A stretch of 64,000 nt of DNA from Zerene cesonia. Lineage: Eukaryota > Arthropoda > Insecta > Lepidoptera > Pieridae. How positions within the stretch are numbered: position 1 is the first letter of the stretch; every line of letters begins with the position of its first letter. Both the position numbers and the translations under genes were made by a program. The stretch lies in assembly GCF_012273895.1 (NCBI RefSeq), contig NC_052129.1, forward strand, positions 4,340,001 through 4,404,000, given 5' to 3'. The notes under the pieces were generated by a model. The model worked only from the letters and a program-made list of their open reading frames with translations, ran no database searches and had not been told where the DNA came from. This document shows, one piece after another, positions 22,901 through 33,942 of this stretch.

Positions 22901-23931
22901 CAATTTCAAAGAGTGAAATATCTTCATTGCTATTAGTTACACTGCTCTCTTCACATGTGTCTTCATGACTATGGCTGTATACCAGTATAGGAAAAGGTTC
23001 TATTTCACATACTTCTCTTCCAATTTCTATAGTTTCCATTGCTTCATATTGTAGATTTTTTATTGGTCTTGGTTCTATACTTAAAATGGTCATCCTTGCA
23101 CTTTTCATCTGGAATATTGATTTTTTTTTTTGAAATTTTTTTGATCATTACATTCATTATAATAATATAGATTTTCTTTAGTCATTTATTTGCTTAGGTA
23201 ACTGAATTGGGTATATTAGAAAAACGATAACACCACACATACAAATATAAAATAAATTTTAAAATATTATAAATAAACTTTTTCACAAAGCCTCCCAAAG
23301 CCCATTAAATTATTTACCATAAAAATAAATAAATCAATAAAAAATATGATTCAAAAGATATTTCTACAACCCTTAACATCAAAGAAGAAGAGTTCTTCTG
23401 TTTTTATAGAAAGATTATAAACAAAAATATTCAGTAACAATAAACTCACTAGATTATGAAGTAATGTTTGATTTCTTTGGACACTTTCTATGAAGGTTTC
23501 AGTATTTCTTGCTATACTCATGCAAATAAAACACAGTCTCAATATGTTATCCTGCAATAAAATTAAAAACAATTTACACACACTACAACACATGTTATAA
23601 TGTAATAATGTTTTTGTCTATGCCTATCAGCCTTGATGTTGGATGATGGTTTAAAAAAAAGTAAGTGGTAAATTATAGGATTACATTTATTGTAAAATAA
23701 ATTATTTAAATATAATATTATGGTATTCTTCATGTTGATACTTCGTTGTTCATGCTGTTAAGTGTTTCTTTTTTCATTATTTATCTAATTTAGCTACATA
23801 AAAAATAGCTTCTATTTATTTACCTGAAATATTCTCTTACAATCATCATTTCTAATTTTATAAATTTGAGTTGCATTTTCGCTAAAGCAGGCCATACAAT
23901 ACTTAATACATTTATAACCGTTTTCTTCCAT
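19960..23931 (-). CDS. ZF-1: ZAD zinc-finger protein with one C2H2 finger and a basic RQRRYR-repeat tail (chimeric candidate)
   Basis: Minus-strand exons are 23931-23824, 23551-23450, 23108-22901, 22379-22182, 21732-21586, 21384-21215, 20771-20539 and 20092-19960. They join without a stop into 432 residues. Residues 1-70 form a ZAD zinc-binding domain with Cys12/Cys15 and Cys43/Cys46. Residues 71-254 are an acidic linker, and exon 6 holds one C2H2 finger (Cys289, Cys292, His305, His309). The first six exons are paralogous to ZF-2, including lengths of 108, 102, 208 and 170. The last two exons are unrelated to ZF-2: they encode AERQRRYR at about 323-330 and 371-378, and a related KRHLNKQRQSRFRARQ segment near 398-413. 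Their phases fit (0, then 2). Exons 1-6 are well supported by the paralogue; exons 7-8 are inferred from splice sites and frame. ZAD proteins usually act as nuclear DNA-binding regulators. It could also be a decaying truncated duplicate. Confidence 0.65.
20136..20328 (+). mobile_element. tRNA-derived SINE head, inside the ZF-1 last intron
   Basis: An A-box-like TGGCGCAGTGG and a B-box-like GGGGGTTCAAA are followed by ACCACTGCTCGAAACGGTGA and GCAAAACATCGTGATGAAAC. This is the same family as 1-126 and 19284-19465. Confidence 0.7.
20330..20400 (-). repeat. family B fragment
   Basis: Contains GGAATAAAGGAAAGGACTGG and GATATGGGCCTC, the middle of the B element in reverse. Confidence 0.5.
21586..22379 (-). 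repeat. duplicated linker exon pair in ZF-1
   Basis: Exon 4 (22379-22182) and exon 5 (21732-21586) begin with nearly the same sequence: ECDTSIVKTELLDIKCEN against ECDTPRLLVKAEPLDITCEN. Both start and end in phase 1, so either can be skipped without a frameshift. ZF-2 has only one matching exon (26467-26673). Confidence 0.75.
22428..22567 (+). repeat. family C arm in ZF-1 intron 3
   Basis: Contains GTGTTTGATTTTACGCGAGT, GTAAAGTGTTCGAAACATCG and ATAATGAATAAATCGCG. Confidence 0.65.
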
Positions 23932-24724
23932 AGTTTGGTCTTATTTATTGATATTTGTATAATTATGTAATATTATTTAAATCTTAATCTTGCATCAGTG
24001 ATCGTATACAAAACCCACGCCACAGAGTAAGAAATACTAAGTATAATAATTAGTAATTAATACGGTAGTAAACACCACTCTGCAGTGCATAGATTATATT
24101 ATACAACAGATTAATATTATTTCGTACCTAGGTAGTATTAAATTTTTTAATTTAAACTAGACTACGAATGCTAAATAATTGGTGATAGAAAACCTTTCAA
24201 CACAATTAAGTAATGTTATGATTGAATTTAATTTTTAGTTTTATAGCATTGAAATGCTTTATAAATGAGAAATTTTGAGAGAATAGAAAAAATTTGATCA
24301 CGAGGCGGGATTCGAAACCGCGTTTTTTGCCTAACCGTAGCAATAATGTTATAATTGTTCTCTGTTCCTTAGATGCTCTTGCCTTAAATTGAAAATAAAA
24401 TTCATATTTACACACAATGAAACGGTATTATATCTATAAAACCTGACAGTTCTGACTAAAGCTGACATCAGGGCCTCTACGGGTACGAACACGGAATATA
24501 AACTTATGTTTTATATTCCGTAGGTACGAACTGTAGTCAGAGTAACCTTGACAACTAACTGTACTAGTTACTACTTACTTAATCTGTGACTCTAGTGGGC
24601 AAGTGTCAATATAAAAGTACTCTGTGGCAAGTGTTTTGCAAATTTTTATAAATAATATAATAACCCATGTCCCAATTTAAACTAATAAATAGTTAGTAAT
24701 CATATAAAGTTAAAAAAACTAACT
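23932..24724. promoter_or_regulatory. divergent intergenic region between ZF-1 and ZF-2
   Basis: The two start codons lie back to back about 0.8 kb apart, so promoters for both sister genes should lie here. A tRNA-derived SINE (24226-24360) sits in the middle. No individual promoter motif is clear. Confidence 0.5.
24226..24360 (-). mobile_element. tRNA-derived SINE family T
   Basis: On the minus strand a tRNA-like head with a damaged B box (GGTTTCGAATCC around 24308) leads into CAAATTTTTTCTATTCTCTC and the shared CATTTCAATGCTATAAAAC end. Confidence 0.65.
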
Positions 24725-27700
24725 ATGGAAGAAAACAGCTATAAATCTGTAGAGTACTGTATGGCCTGCTTTAGCGAAAACGCATCACAAATTTACAAAA
24801 TAGAAAATGAGGATTTTAAGACCATTCTTCAGGTAAACATGTAAAAGGATTATTATACTACTCTTTAAGTTTTTACTCATTGCATGTAATGCTATTGCTA
24901 CAGAAAATAATTGAATTCAGGCTTTCTTTTTAAACATTAGGACTTTGGAGGACTGTATTCAGTTTTTTGTTATCAATTTAAATTGCATACCTATTTTAAA
25001 ATAAATTCTTGAAACAATTTATTTTAAATCAGCTAGCTGTTTGCCTCGGTTTGACTCGTAGTACATATATAGCCTATGTCACTAGGTGTAATTGCAGCTT
25101 TCTAATGGTGAAAGTATCATTGAAATCGGTCCAGCTTTTCAGGCGTGACCAAGGGAAATAGGGATTCATTTTTATATATACAGATTCATCATCAATGCGA
25201 TTTGTTTAGGACAAAAATATGATCAGACTCGCTGCGCCCCGCGGTTTCACCCGCGTAAGTCAGCATCCCGAAGGAATATCGGGATAAAAAGTATGTTACC
25301 CCTATGTTACTCCAGTTGTCCAGCTGTCTACGTACCAAATTTCATTGCAATAGGTTCAGTACTCTTTGCGTGAAAGAGCATCAAACACACACACATCCTT
25401 CCAAACTTTTGCATTTATTATATAAGTAAGAAGTTAGATAAGATAAGATTAAAATGTTATTATTATATAGTTATTTTGTGGGTAAATTGTTTTTATTTTG
25501 ATTTCAGGAAAATATATTGAGATTATGTTTTATTTGCAAGAGTATAGCTAGGTATGCTGAATCTTTCATAGATAGTGTTCAAAGAAATCAAACATTACTT
25601 GATAATTTGGTAAGTCTGTCTCTTTAGAACCACAGAACAGTTCATTTGTATCATTGTTATGTTCATATTACCTAAAGAGAATTTAAACGTAAAACCAACA
25701 TGCTTTTAAAGAGCAACTTCAAAGTTTTCTGCATGCATTTGTCTGTAGAAACTGCTTTCCGAAAATGTTAAAACTGCGATCTGACAATTCAAAATTCTAT
25801 AAGTCTAATTTAGTAAATAAATTTTTGATTTTGATTTACTAAATATTGTATTTTCCTTTAATAATGCATATAAAACATTAAGGAAAACTGACATCTGACA
25901 AGTTATTACTATAATGTTCGAGACATTTTAAATGTTATCCGTATTTCAGATGAAAAGTGCAAGGATGACAATTTTAACAATAGAACCAAGACCAATAAAA
26001 AATCTAGAATATGTAGCAATGGAAGCTATAGATATTGGAAGAGAAGTGTTTGAAAAAGAACCTTTTCCTATAATCATATATAGCCACAGTAATGAAATGA
26101 TGCATACAGATAGTGATATAGCCGATAACAATGAGGATATTTCACTCTTTGAAATAGGTAATTTCATTCAGTAAGGATGTTCAAAAATATGTATATGTAT
26201 TAGTTATATGTTGCTTCATAGTATATATACATCCCATTTAATTTAAATATAGCATGCAAGATAAATCAAGCAATAAATATTAACTGGTTATCAGCACAAG
26301 ATGCATTAATTTATATATAAACAATTGGTATATTTCGCCATGAATGCTAAAGTATCTTATTATATGTAACTAATCTTTTTAATCTATCTATAATTTTTAA
26401 CTTATTTGGTTTGGTAAATATTAAATTTATAAATATTCATTTTTTTTAATAATCTTGTATTCACAGAATGTGAAAGTTCAATTATAAAAGCGGAACCATT
26501 TGATACAAAGGCTGAAAATCATGAGAGAGTAAGGGACTCTATGAATAGCAGTATAGATGGAAACAGTAATTTAGAATTAGATTGTGAATCAATGGAGGGA
26601 AATGTGGATATTGAGAAAACTGAGGAATTTTCTTTTATAATGAGAACTAGTAAAGAATGCAAATCGGTAGTTGGTGAGTTTTTAGGATTTAAATTTTTTC
26701 AAAATAAATGTTGAGAAATTTTTATGACATTGTGTTATTAGTGGCTTCAGAGGCTTCTTAAACACAATCAAAAGTTGAGGGTCAAAAATTGGATCAAGAA
26801 GTGGAGAAAGTTAATTATTCAAACAGATCCTCTGAGCAGACCTTCCTATATTAAGGTCTCTATTGGCAGGAGGTACTTATAAATAGATTATATACCCTTA
26901 TATCTAACACTCTCAATTTAATTCCAAAATCTCCTTTTAGGATCTCCAACTACTTAATTGTTTATTCATAAAAAAATCAAGTATTTTATAAATATACAAC
27001 ATACTTAATTTTTATATAAATTTTGTGAATATAAATCAATCATTTCAGAGGAACCAGAAATAATTCAAGTCAATATATCACGAGAAGACCTTATGAAGGA
27101 AAGGGAACAGTCGGCAAATGAGCATTATTACATTAATTCTGCATTTCAATGTGAAACTTGTGTGAAGGGCTTTATGTTCAGGGATCTTTATGAAAAACAT
27201 CTGAAGTTACATTGTGAGGTGTGTGTTTTGATTGATGCTACATATTTAAAAGGTGTAAAATTTGTTTGTTTGAATGTAGCTAATGTCAGGAACTGTTGGT
27301 GGGAATTGAATTTTCTTGTGTTCATTAGTCCATTTATTGAGAAAGGCTAAATATCAGGTGAACCCACAAGTTACAAGTTAAATTGAAGTTTATCACTTAA
27401 ATTTCATAATAATTTGAGTATATTCAGATAAATTACCTTTCTGTACTTAGTATTTCCAATGAAATGGCTGAATCGATTTTAAAAAACAGCACACAAGATG
27501 ATAGAAGAGATTCTTGGTTGCTTCTATTAAATTTTACTTTAAATTAACATATTTCCAAACACTGAAAAGGTTATTTTATAATCCTTGTCGAAAAATATAA
27601 GCGGCTGGAATAAATCGTGTTTTAAAACTGTTAAATATTTTCTTAAATACAATTCTTCAGGCGAATTAAATAACTATGATGTATTGGGATTTGATTTAAT

Positions 27701-30700
27701 GAAAATAATGTTGTTGCAGTCAAATGGTAAATACGAATGTGACGTATGTAAGCTGAGATTTCCCACACAGGAAAAACTTTCGAAACATAGCCGATGTCAT
27801 CTGGTGTATGTATAATAATATTATTTATCTATAAAGCGTCTATTTTGCGTGAATTGAGTAATTATTTTTAATTAAACAGTGTTAAATTGTTAGACTAAAA
27901 CCAAATGAAACACACGGAATGCACTAGCCTGAAGAAAAAAGATGGAATCATGGAATCAAAATCGGTTCACCAAATCGAATGTTCGGAAGTGACAAATGAA
28001 AAAAATGTACAACTGAGTTGAGAATTTCATCCTTTTATTGAAGTCGGTTGAAAAAGATAGAATTTTTATATGTAGAAAGAATGGAAACTGGAAATATAAT
28101 AGTTTCTATAAACATGTAAAAACATTTATTTTTCAGTGTCAGTCTATCAATTTATTGAGATTCATAAATTTTCCAATAATAATGCCTGAACTGCTGAACA
28201 GATTCCGATAAATTGAAATATAGATATGATAAACGTAAGAAGAGAAGAAGATTTCAAATAAATATAGAGTAGTTTCTGCCAAATCAAAACTGATAGGGGG
28301 TGAAATAGGAGATAGAAATTGCCATATAGGGATAGAAAATGAACAACGAGACAGACAGACAGAGGTACTATCCTAGGCTTACAAACACCCAATTTTCAGG
28401 CGATATAAATGTAAAGTGTGCAATTTGACGAGGAAATGTCGGAGTTACATGAAAAATCATTACGAGGCGGCACATTCAAAGAAATGTAATGAGTATTGTT
28501 GCAGCGAGTGCGGTCGGGTGTTTAGGTTAGTGTATATTTATTATCAAAACACTCTAAAAATATGTATTTGAGAATGTATCTGACAGTTTAGACATAACAA
28601 TTTATTAATATATATTTAAGTTTACCTAGAACTCTTTATTTTATACAACTTCCCTTATATAAAGTAAAGAGTTCTAGGTAAACTTAAATACAATTACTTA
28701 TTTACAAACAATATAACTAATACAATAAATTATGAAGAAAATTTATCATATTCACATAGCGAGATGAATGGAATTTTAATTTGAAATAGTAAAAGATGGA
28801 GAAAATAAGGTCTAATTTACATAAAACAAAAAAAGCTATTTTTTTTAACTTACAATGAAGAAAAATTATTTATTCATTTAAAGCACATACTGTTATGACT
28901 GTTTTCACATGTTTATTACATTCTTTTTAATCAATAATGTTTAAAATGTAAAATATGCGTCCAAAAGTGATGTTATCGTGAGTGTAAGGACCTTTCAGCT
29001 TATATTATTTCTTTAACTAGCGCTTTGCCCTGGCTTCAACCGTGATACGATTTCTGTTCACAAGACCCCTCCTTTAACCGAAGCAAAAACGTTAACAAAA
29101 TGCGCACATCCGAATCGGCCGAGCCGTGCTTGAGTTGTACGCTAAGCAACTCATTTGACGATTCATTTTTATCTATGTGTTACAGAACGAAGGAAACTAT
29201 GAAAAAACATAAATACTACACGCACACAAACAAACGGGTCATGTGCGAGTATTGTAAAAAGGTATACGTGAACAAGGACACGCTGAGGAAGCACACGTTG
29301 GAGTAAGTTATATATCGCTAGCCGGAGCCAGGGGCCTGTCTCCTTTTCCTTACCCTTCCCAGTCCATTCCTTCTTTCCTGTCGTCAATCGTTTCCATAAC
29401 CCCATAAAAGCAGGCAGCGCATTCGCAGAGGCCCTACCTCTGCGAATGTTCATGGGCGGTGGTGATCGCTTACCATGAGGCGAACGACCAGCTCAGTTGC
29501 CTTCTACAACATAAAAAAAAAAACTAGTAATCCGCCCGTGGCTTTGCCTGGGTTAAACTCAAAATCGAATATTTATTTATTCAATTAGACTTCTTGAAGG
29601 CGCACTTTTAAATCGTCATAACACACTTCTAACATTTACCACCGGTTCGGAAAGCAGTTTCTACAGAGAAGTTTTCTAATTATGTCGAAATTACATTTTA
29701 ATACAAAGGTAATGCATACATAATAATAAAAATGTTAAAAGGAACTGTCTCGATGTTATCGCCATATTTTTGGTCGGTTTCCCGGTAATAAAACTACTAT
29801 GAACATCTCAGGCCTCAAACTATCTGTGTCAAATTTCATAAAAAAAATCGGTTCAGTGGTTTAGGCGTGAAGGAGAGGCAGACAGAATTCCTACTTAGTT
29901 ACTTTCGCATTTGTAATTACTAATTGCTCGCTCTGACAGGCTTCTTTAATTTCATCCTTAAGATCAATTCGGGACGAAGACGGAACCACCCAACTAGCAT
30001 ATAGTGATCAGAATAATGTACCTTGAGATTAAAAATTTTTTATAGTAAAAATAATGCCCTATAATGATATCTCTCAAGGAAGCATCCAAAAGAAGTGTCC
30101 AACGGTGTGGTCCCCCCCAAGAAGTACATTTGCCCGAAATGTGGGAGGGGCTCAGAATCGCCCGCCTCACTGAAGACGCATATGCTATCGCATGACAAGA
30201 AGAAAAACTTTTACTGTGTGGAGTGTGATAAGTGAGTCTCTTTAGTATATATTTAACTTTATTCCATATATTTATCTTTAGTCTATAGCTATATATATAC
30301 ATATATTTGTTTTTATCTTGTTAAATACGGTTAGGAAAGTTGTTTTTATTCGGTAAAATGGTATCTTATTTAGTGGTATGAGTGAGTAGACGAGTGAGAT
30401 GAGATATCTCTTGAAAGACACAAAGATCTAAGGAAAGCTGGGTTTTCTTGGTCGATTTTAAATCTTCATTGAGATAATGTTAATAGTAGGTTATGGATTT
30501 ATAAAAAGTCTTGTTTTAATTAGAGAGTGAATTTAGGTTTTCAGTTAGTGCCTGCATGCATTAACCGTTGTTCAAAATAAATATATATATTCTGGCAATA
30601 GAATATATATATTTCTTTTGAATAAAAAATAAATGTATTTTAATGTACGAAAAATATTTCTTTGTGTTTCAGAAGTTTTAAAACCGAAGTGTCACTGAAA

Positions 30701-32947
30701 CAGCATTTGAAGATAACAGCCGCTCACGCAGAGAATAAGGATTTACCGTAAGTGTCTGTATTTGCCATAATCTTAGAAGGTGAAACGCAATATAAATAAA
30801 AAATATGTTCTAATAAATAAATAAAAAAATCAAAAGTATTGAATCCGTGTACTATAAAAGAGGTTAGTGCGACGTCATCTAAATTACATATCATTTCATA
30901 TAGTAATTAATTACATGAACAAAATCGAGAATAAATTAGTTTTACCCAAAACAATTTGTACAAATTCTTAATAGGCTTTAAACTATGTATCATACATACA
31001 AGTATACAGTATAAATTATAACCAATTACCCCTGTTGCCGATTGACCCTATATAGCGCCCACCTTATTTTCGCAAAAATGCCTATTTTTCCGTTTGCCTT
31101 GNNNNNNNNNNNNNNNNNNNNNNNNNNNNNNNNNNNNNNNNNNNNNNNNNNNNNNNNNNNNNNNAATATATTTTCAGACTACAGTGCGGACATTGCGACA
31201 AACGGTTCGGTCTGAAGAAAAGCTTGGAAAGGCATATCTTGAGGATTCATCTTAATTTGAGGCCATTTCATTGCAATCTGTGTGACAAGGTATGTAATAA
31301 ATATATAGATAACTAAAAACGGATGTGAATTAAACAATAAAACACATATAATTATTTATGAGATTAACAAATGAAGATGATAGAAAACAAGGCAGGAAAG
31401 AAACATAAGGTTAAGTTGGCGGTCTTATCGCTTATGAGCGATCTCTGCCAGGCCACATTTGGATAGGTTTTTTTTACTTAATATTAGAGTGGTGTTCAAA
31501 TATATTACGAGTATTAAATGAAATTAAACTATAAAAGAGACATTTTATAACTTAAAATGTTATAACTTATAGCGGGTAAATACAACCCAAATTACGTGTT
31601 AATGTAGCTTTTTAGAAATGTGTAAAGCGCTTAAATACTTTTCAATTACATTTATATAATCCTTTCTCATTTAAAGAATTAGTAAATTTATCACAAACTT
31701 AAATTAAACTCAAAATATTTGTACCGAGTCAATACTTGCTATATCTATATTCAGCTAATACTGCCAATACAGATCCGATCAGTCGTTTTCACGTGAAAGA
31801 GTGACAAACATACATTATCACAAACTTTTGCATTCTTACTACTAGTATAACGCAATAATGCGGTCGCTATAAAACTAATCAACGAATTAGTAGGTGACAG
31901 TCGAGCACGCTTCGGCACGAATTGGGCCAGTACCACACCCCCACAGAAAACCGGCGTGAAATAGCCTACTGCTGTGTTTCATACGTAGTGGGGAAGCCGG
32001 AGGCCCATATCCTCTTCCTTACCCTTCCCAGTCCTTTTTTATTCCTCTCTTCAATCCTTTCTTTATCCCTTTCCAATTTGAAGTCGGCAATCCAGTTGTT
32101 TCCTCACCAAATGTTCATGGGCGATGGTAGCGCTTACCATCAGGCGACCCACCAGCTCCATTGCCGACTATGACAATATAAAAAATAACAATAATAACAA
32201 TAATAACAATAAATGAATATTTACAGACATACACACAGCGCAGTTGCCTGCTGGTACACAAGCGATTCGCTCACGAGGGCTACTCGTTGCCGAAGAAGTA
32301 CGCTTGTACTGTGTGCGACAGAGCGTTTAATGTGAGTCATTATTACATTTTCATTGAGACTAGCTAACAGCTAGGGGCATATTCTCAACGTGCTCTCGAT
32401 CTGTAATGTGTATTTTATTTTAAATATATAAATCTATGATTATTTTTAAATTACTAACGATCACACTTCAGTGCGCAATAACAAAGTGAGGCTTGCCTTT
32501 CGACTTAAGAGCTTCCATTTACTATCATTGACACAAACAGTAATATGAGGACATATATCATTAACTTTTAAACTTTATATAATGTAGGTTATGACAAAAC
32601 TGTACTGTGGGTCGGTGATAAATAAATATGTTTGCTCATTGTCCCATTGTGTGACATATGTGTTGTTACGGTTTTTGTGATCACATTGAGAACAAATAAA
32701 TAGATTACTTATCCATAACCACCATTTCACATTTCAGAGGACGAAAATTTTGAAGATTCACATGCGCACGCACACGGGCGAGCGGCCGCTGTCGTGTGCG
32801 GAGTGCTGCGCTAAGTTTCGGCAGCCGGGCGCACTGTACACACACGTTCAATTGGTGCATCGGAAGGAGGGGAAGGGGAAGGGAAGGAAGAAGGAAGGGA
32901 AGGGTGAGGAGGAGAGTGGAGAAGATCTGGACGAGGGAAAGAAATAA
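24725..32947 (+). CDS. ZF-2: ZAD C2H2 zinc-finger protein with 11 fingers, 13 exons
   Basis: Exons 24725-24832, 25508-25609, 25950-26157, 26467-26673, 27049-27218, 27720-27805, 28400-28525, 29186-29302, 30079-30231, 30673-30747, 31178-31289, 32227-32331 and 32738-32947 join into 592 residues. The N-terminal ZAD has Cys12/15 and Cys43/46. An acidic linker follows (about 71-240). Eleven C2H2 fingers start at Cys243, 272, 298, 328, 356, 393, 421, 454, 483, 515 and 543. The last two are joined by the classic linker TGERP. Finger 7 has six residues between its two His instead of three to five. The tail is Lys/Glu-rich. Exons 5-13 match ZF-3 one for one. Expected role: sequence-specific nuclear DNA-binding protein that dimerises through ZAD; the target is unknown. 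A 63-N gap lies in intron 10 and does not touch an exon. Confidence 0.85.
25031..25190 (+). repeat. interspersed repeat family D
   Basis: Starts AGCTAGCTGTTTGCCTCGG and contains GTACATATATAGCCTATGTC and AATCGGTCCAGCTTTTCAGG. It lies in ZF-2 intron 1. Confidence 0.6.
25226..25432 (+). repeat. interspersed repeat family A
   Basis: Full-length plus copy in ZF-2 intron 1, starting near GCTGCGCCCCGCGGTTTC. Confidence 0.75.
28613..28690. repeat. long inverted repeat (hairpin) in ZF-2 intron 7
   Basis: Arms of about 30 bp: AAGTTTACCTAGAACTCTTT on the left and AAAGAGTTCTAGGTAAACTT on the right. They are separated by about 12 bases. Confidence 0.8.
29318..29524 (+). mobile_element. family B SINE, 3' part, in ZF-2 intron 8
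   Basis: GCCGGAGCCAGGGGCC, then the TTACCCTTCCCAGTCCATTC block, CATGGGCGGTGGTGATCGC, and a poly-A end after 29510. It starts about 16 bases after the exon 8 donor. Confidence 0.7.
29525..29925 (+). repeat. interspersed repeat remnants (D-like)
   Basis: Starts ACTAGTAATCCGCCCGTGG and later has AAATCGGTTCAGTGGTTTAG and TACTTTCGCATTTGTAAT blocks; probably one or two diverged copies. Confidence 0.4.
31102..31164. other. assembly gap of 63 N
   Basis: Unsequenced bases within intron 10 of ZF-2. The next exon starts 13 bases after the gap and its acceptor TTTTCAG is intact. Confidence 0.99.
31400..31475 (+). repeat. LINE 3' end fragment
   Basis: GGCGGTCTTATCGCTTATGAGCGATCTC-type segment (31418-31455) also present near 36890-36922. 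Confidence 0.4.
31893..32186 (+). mobile_element. family B SINE in ZF-2 intron 11
   Basis: Nearly complete: GTCGAGCACGCTTCGGCACG head, AAAACCGGCGTGAAATAG, GAAGCCGGAGGCCCATATCC, GGCGACCCACCAGCTCC and an A-rich tail. The tail ends about 40 bases before the exon 12 acceptor. Confidence 0.8.
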
Positions 32948-33942
32948 AAAACAATGAAGCCAGGGGCAGAACAGCAAAAATTATATGCAATTATGTTTAA
33001 TAAAACAATAAATATATTTTTAATTCACAAATATTTATATTTCTTTATGATGTAACCGATGGAGAAATTGATATATTCAAACAGAAAAGGAACTGATCAA
33101 AGGGCGTTACATATTATTTATTTCATGAATTTAATGCCATAAATAAATTTCTCGCTTTAAAAAACTCAACTTTTGGTGATTTTATTGAACTAAAACAATG
33201 CCAACTCCTTCATAACCATATAACAATATTATACTAGGTAGTACTATATCAGACTGATTATTAATAAAAATATAATTAATCTATAAACGCCCAAAACAAA
33301 TTTTCATTATAACGGTGAAATATGTTGAATGGAGGATTAAAAAATCATACACAAATTCGATTCATAGTAATTCAATATATTACTTTAAAAAATAAAGAAC
33401 TTATTTTATCAATAATTATCCTTTATACAATTGTTTTAGGAAGAAAAACAAAGTTTTAAAATAAAACAATTTATGAGTATTTTCTTTAAGACTCCTTTAA
33501 TAAACTATGATGAACCGAGAAAGAGAAGAGAAGAAGATAAAAAATTGATGTACCGTTGTAGACACGTATGTCTAAACAGAGACATACTCGTGCAGTATGG
33601 TAAAAATTACTTTATATTGGCATAATATGGTACTCTCATTTAGACAGAATTAACGATGGCATAATACCTTTTTTTAATGTGTAGTGTATAATTGAACATT
33701 GATTTTTGTTAATTGTATGAGACATACAAATACCACTATTATTTCACATGCCTTGTTAGATTTAATAAGATCATAGTTATCTGTTTCTTTTCGAAGTTGC
33801 ATTTTGCAAATACTTCGCTACCTATTGGTCAATTACTTCCTCCTGATACCTCCTAATTGGCTATTGAATATTTCTTGGTAAAGAACTCTTTCCTTGTAAA
33901 GGATTCTCGCTTTTATGCCTCTATTGTAAGGTATGATTTACA
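32948..33942. other. convergent intergenic region between ZF-2 and ZF-3
   Basis: AT-rich sequence between the stop codons of two tail-to-tail genes. I see no coding potential apart from shadows of the ZF-3 last exon. It contains the ZF-2 polyadenylation signals. For ZF-3 the nearest minus-strand AATAAA reads as TTTATT around 33181. Confidence 0.5.
32999..33013 (+). terminator. polyadenylation signals of ZF-2
   Basis: Two AATAAA hexamers (32999-33004 and 33008-33013) lie about 55 bases after the ZF-2 stop codon. Confidence 0.55.

Noticed and set aside
25932..26174. ATG at 25950 as a start codon of a short protein
   Set aside because: It directly follows a splice acceptor and continues the ZF-2 reading frame; the same applies to 23108 in ZF-1.
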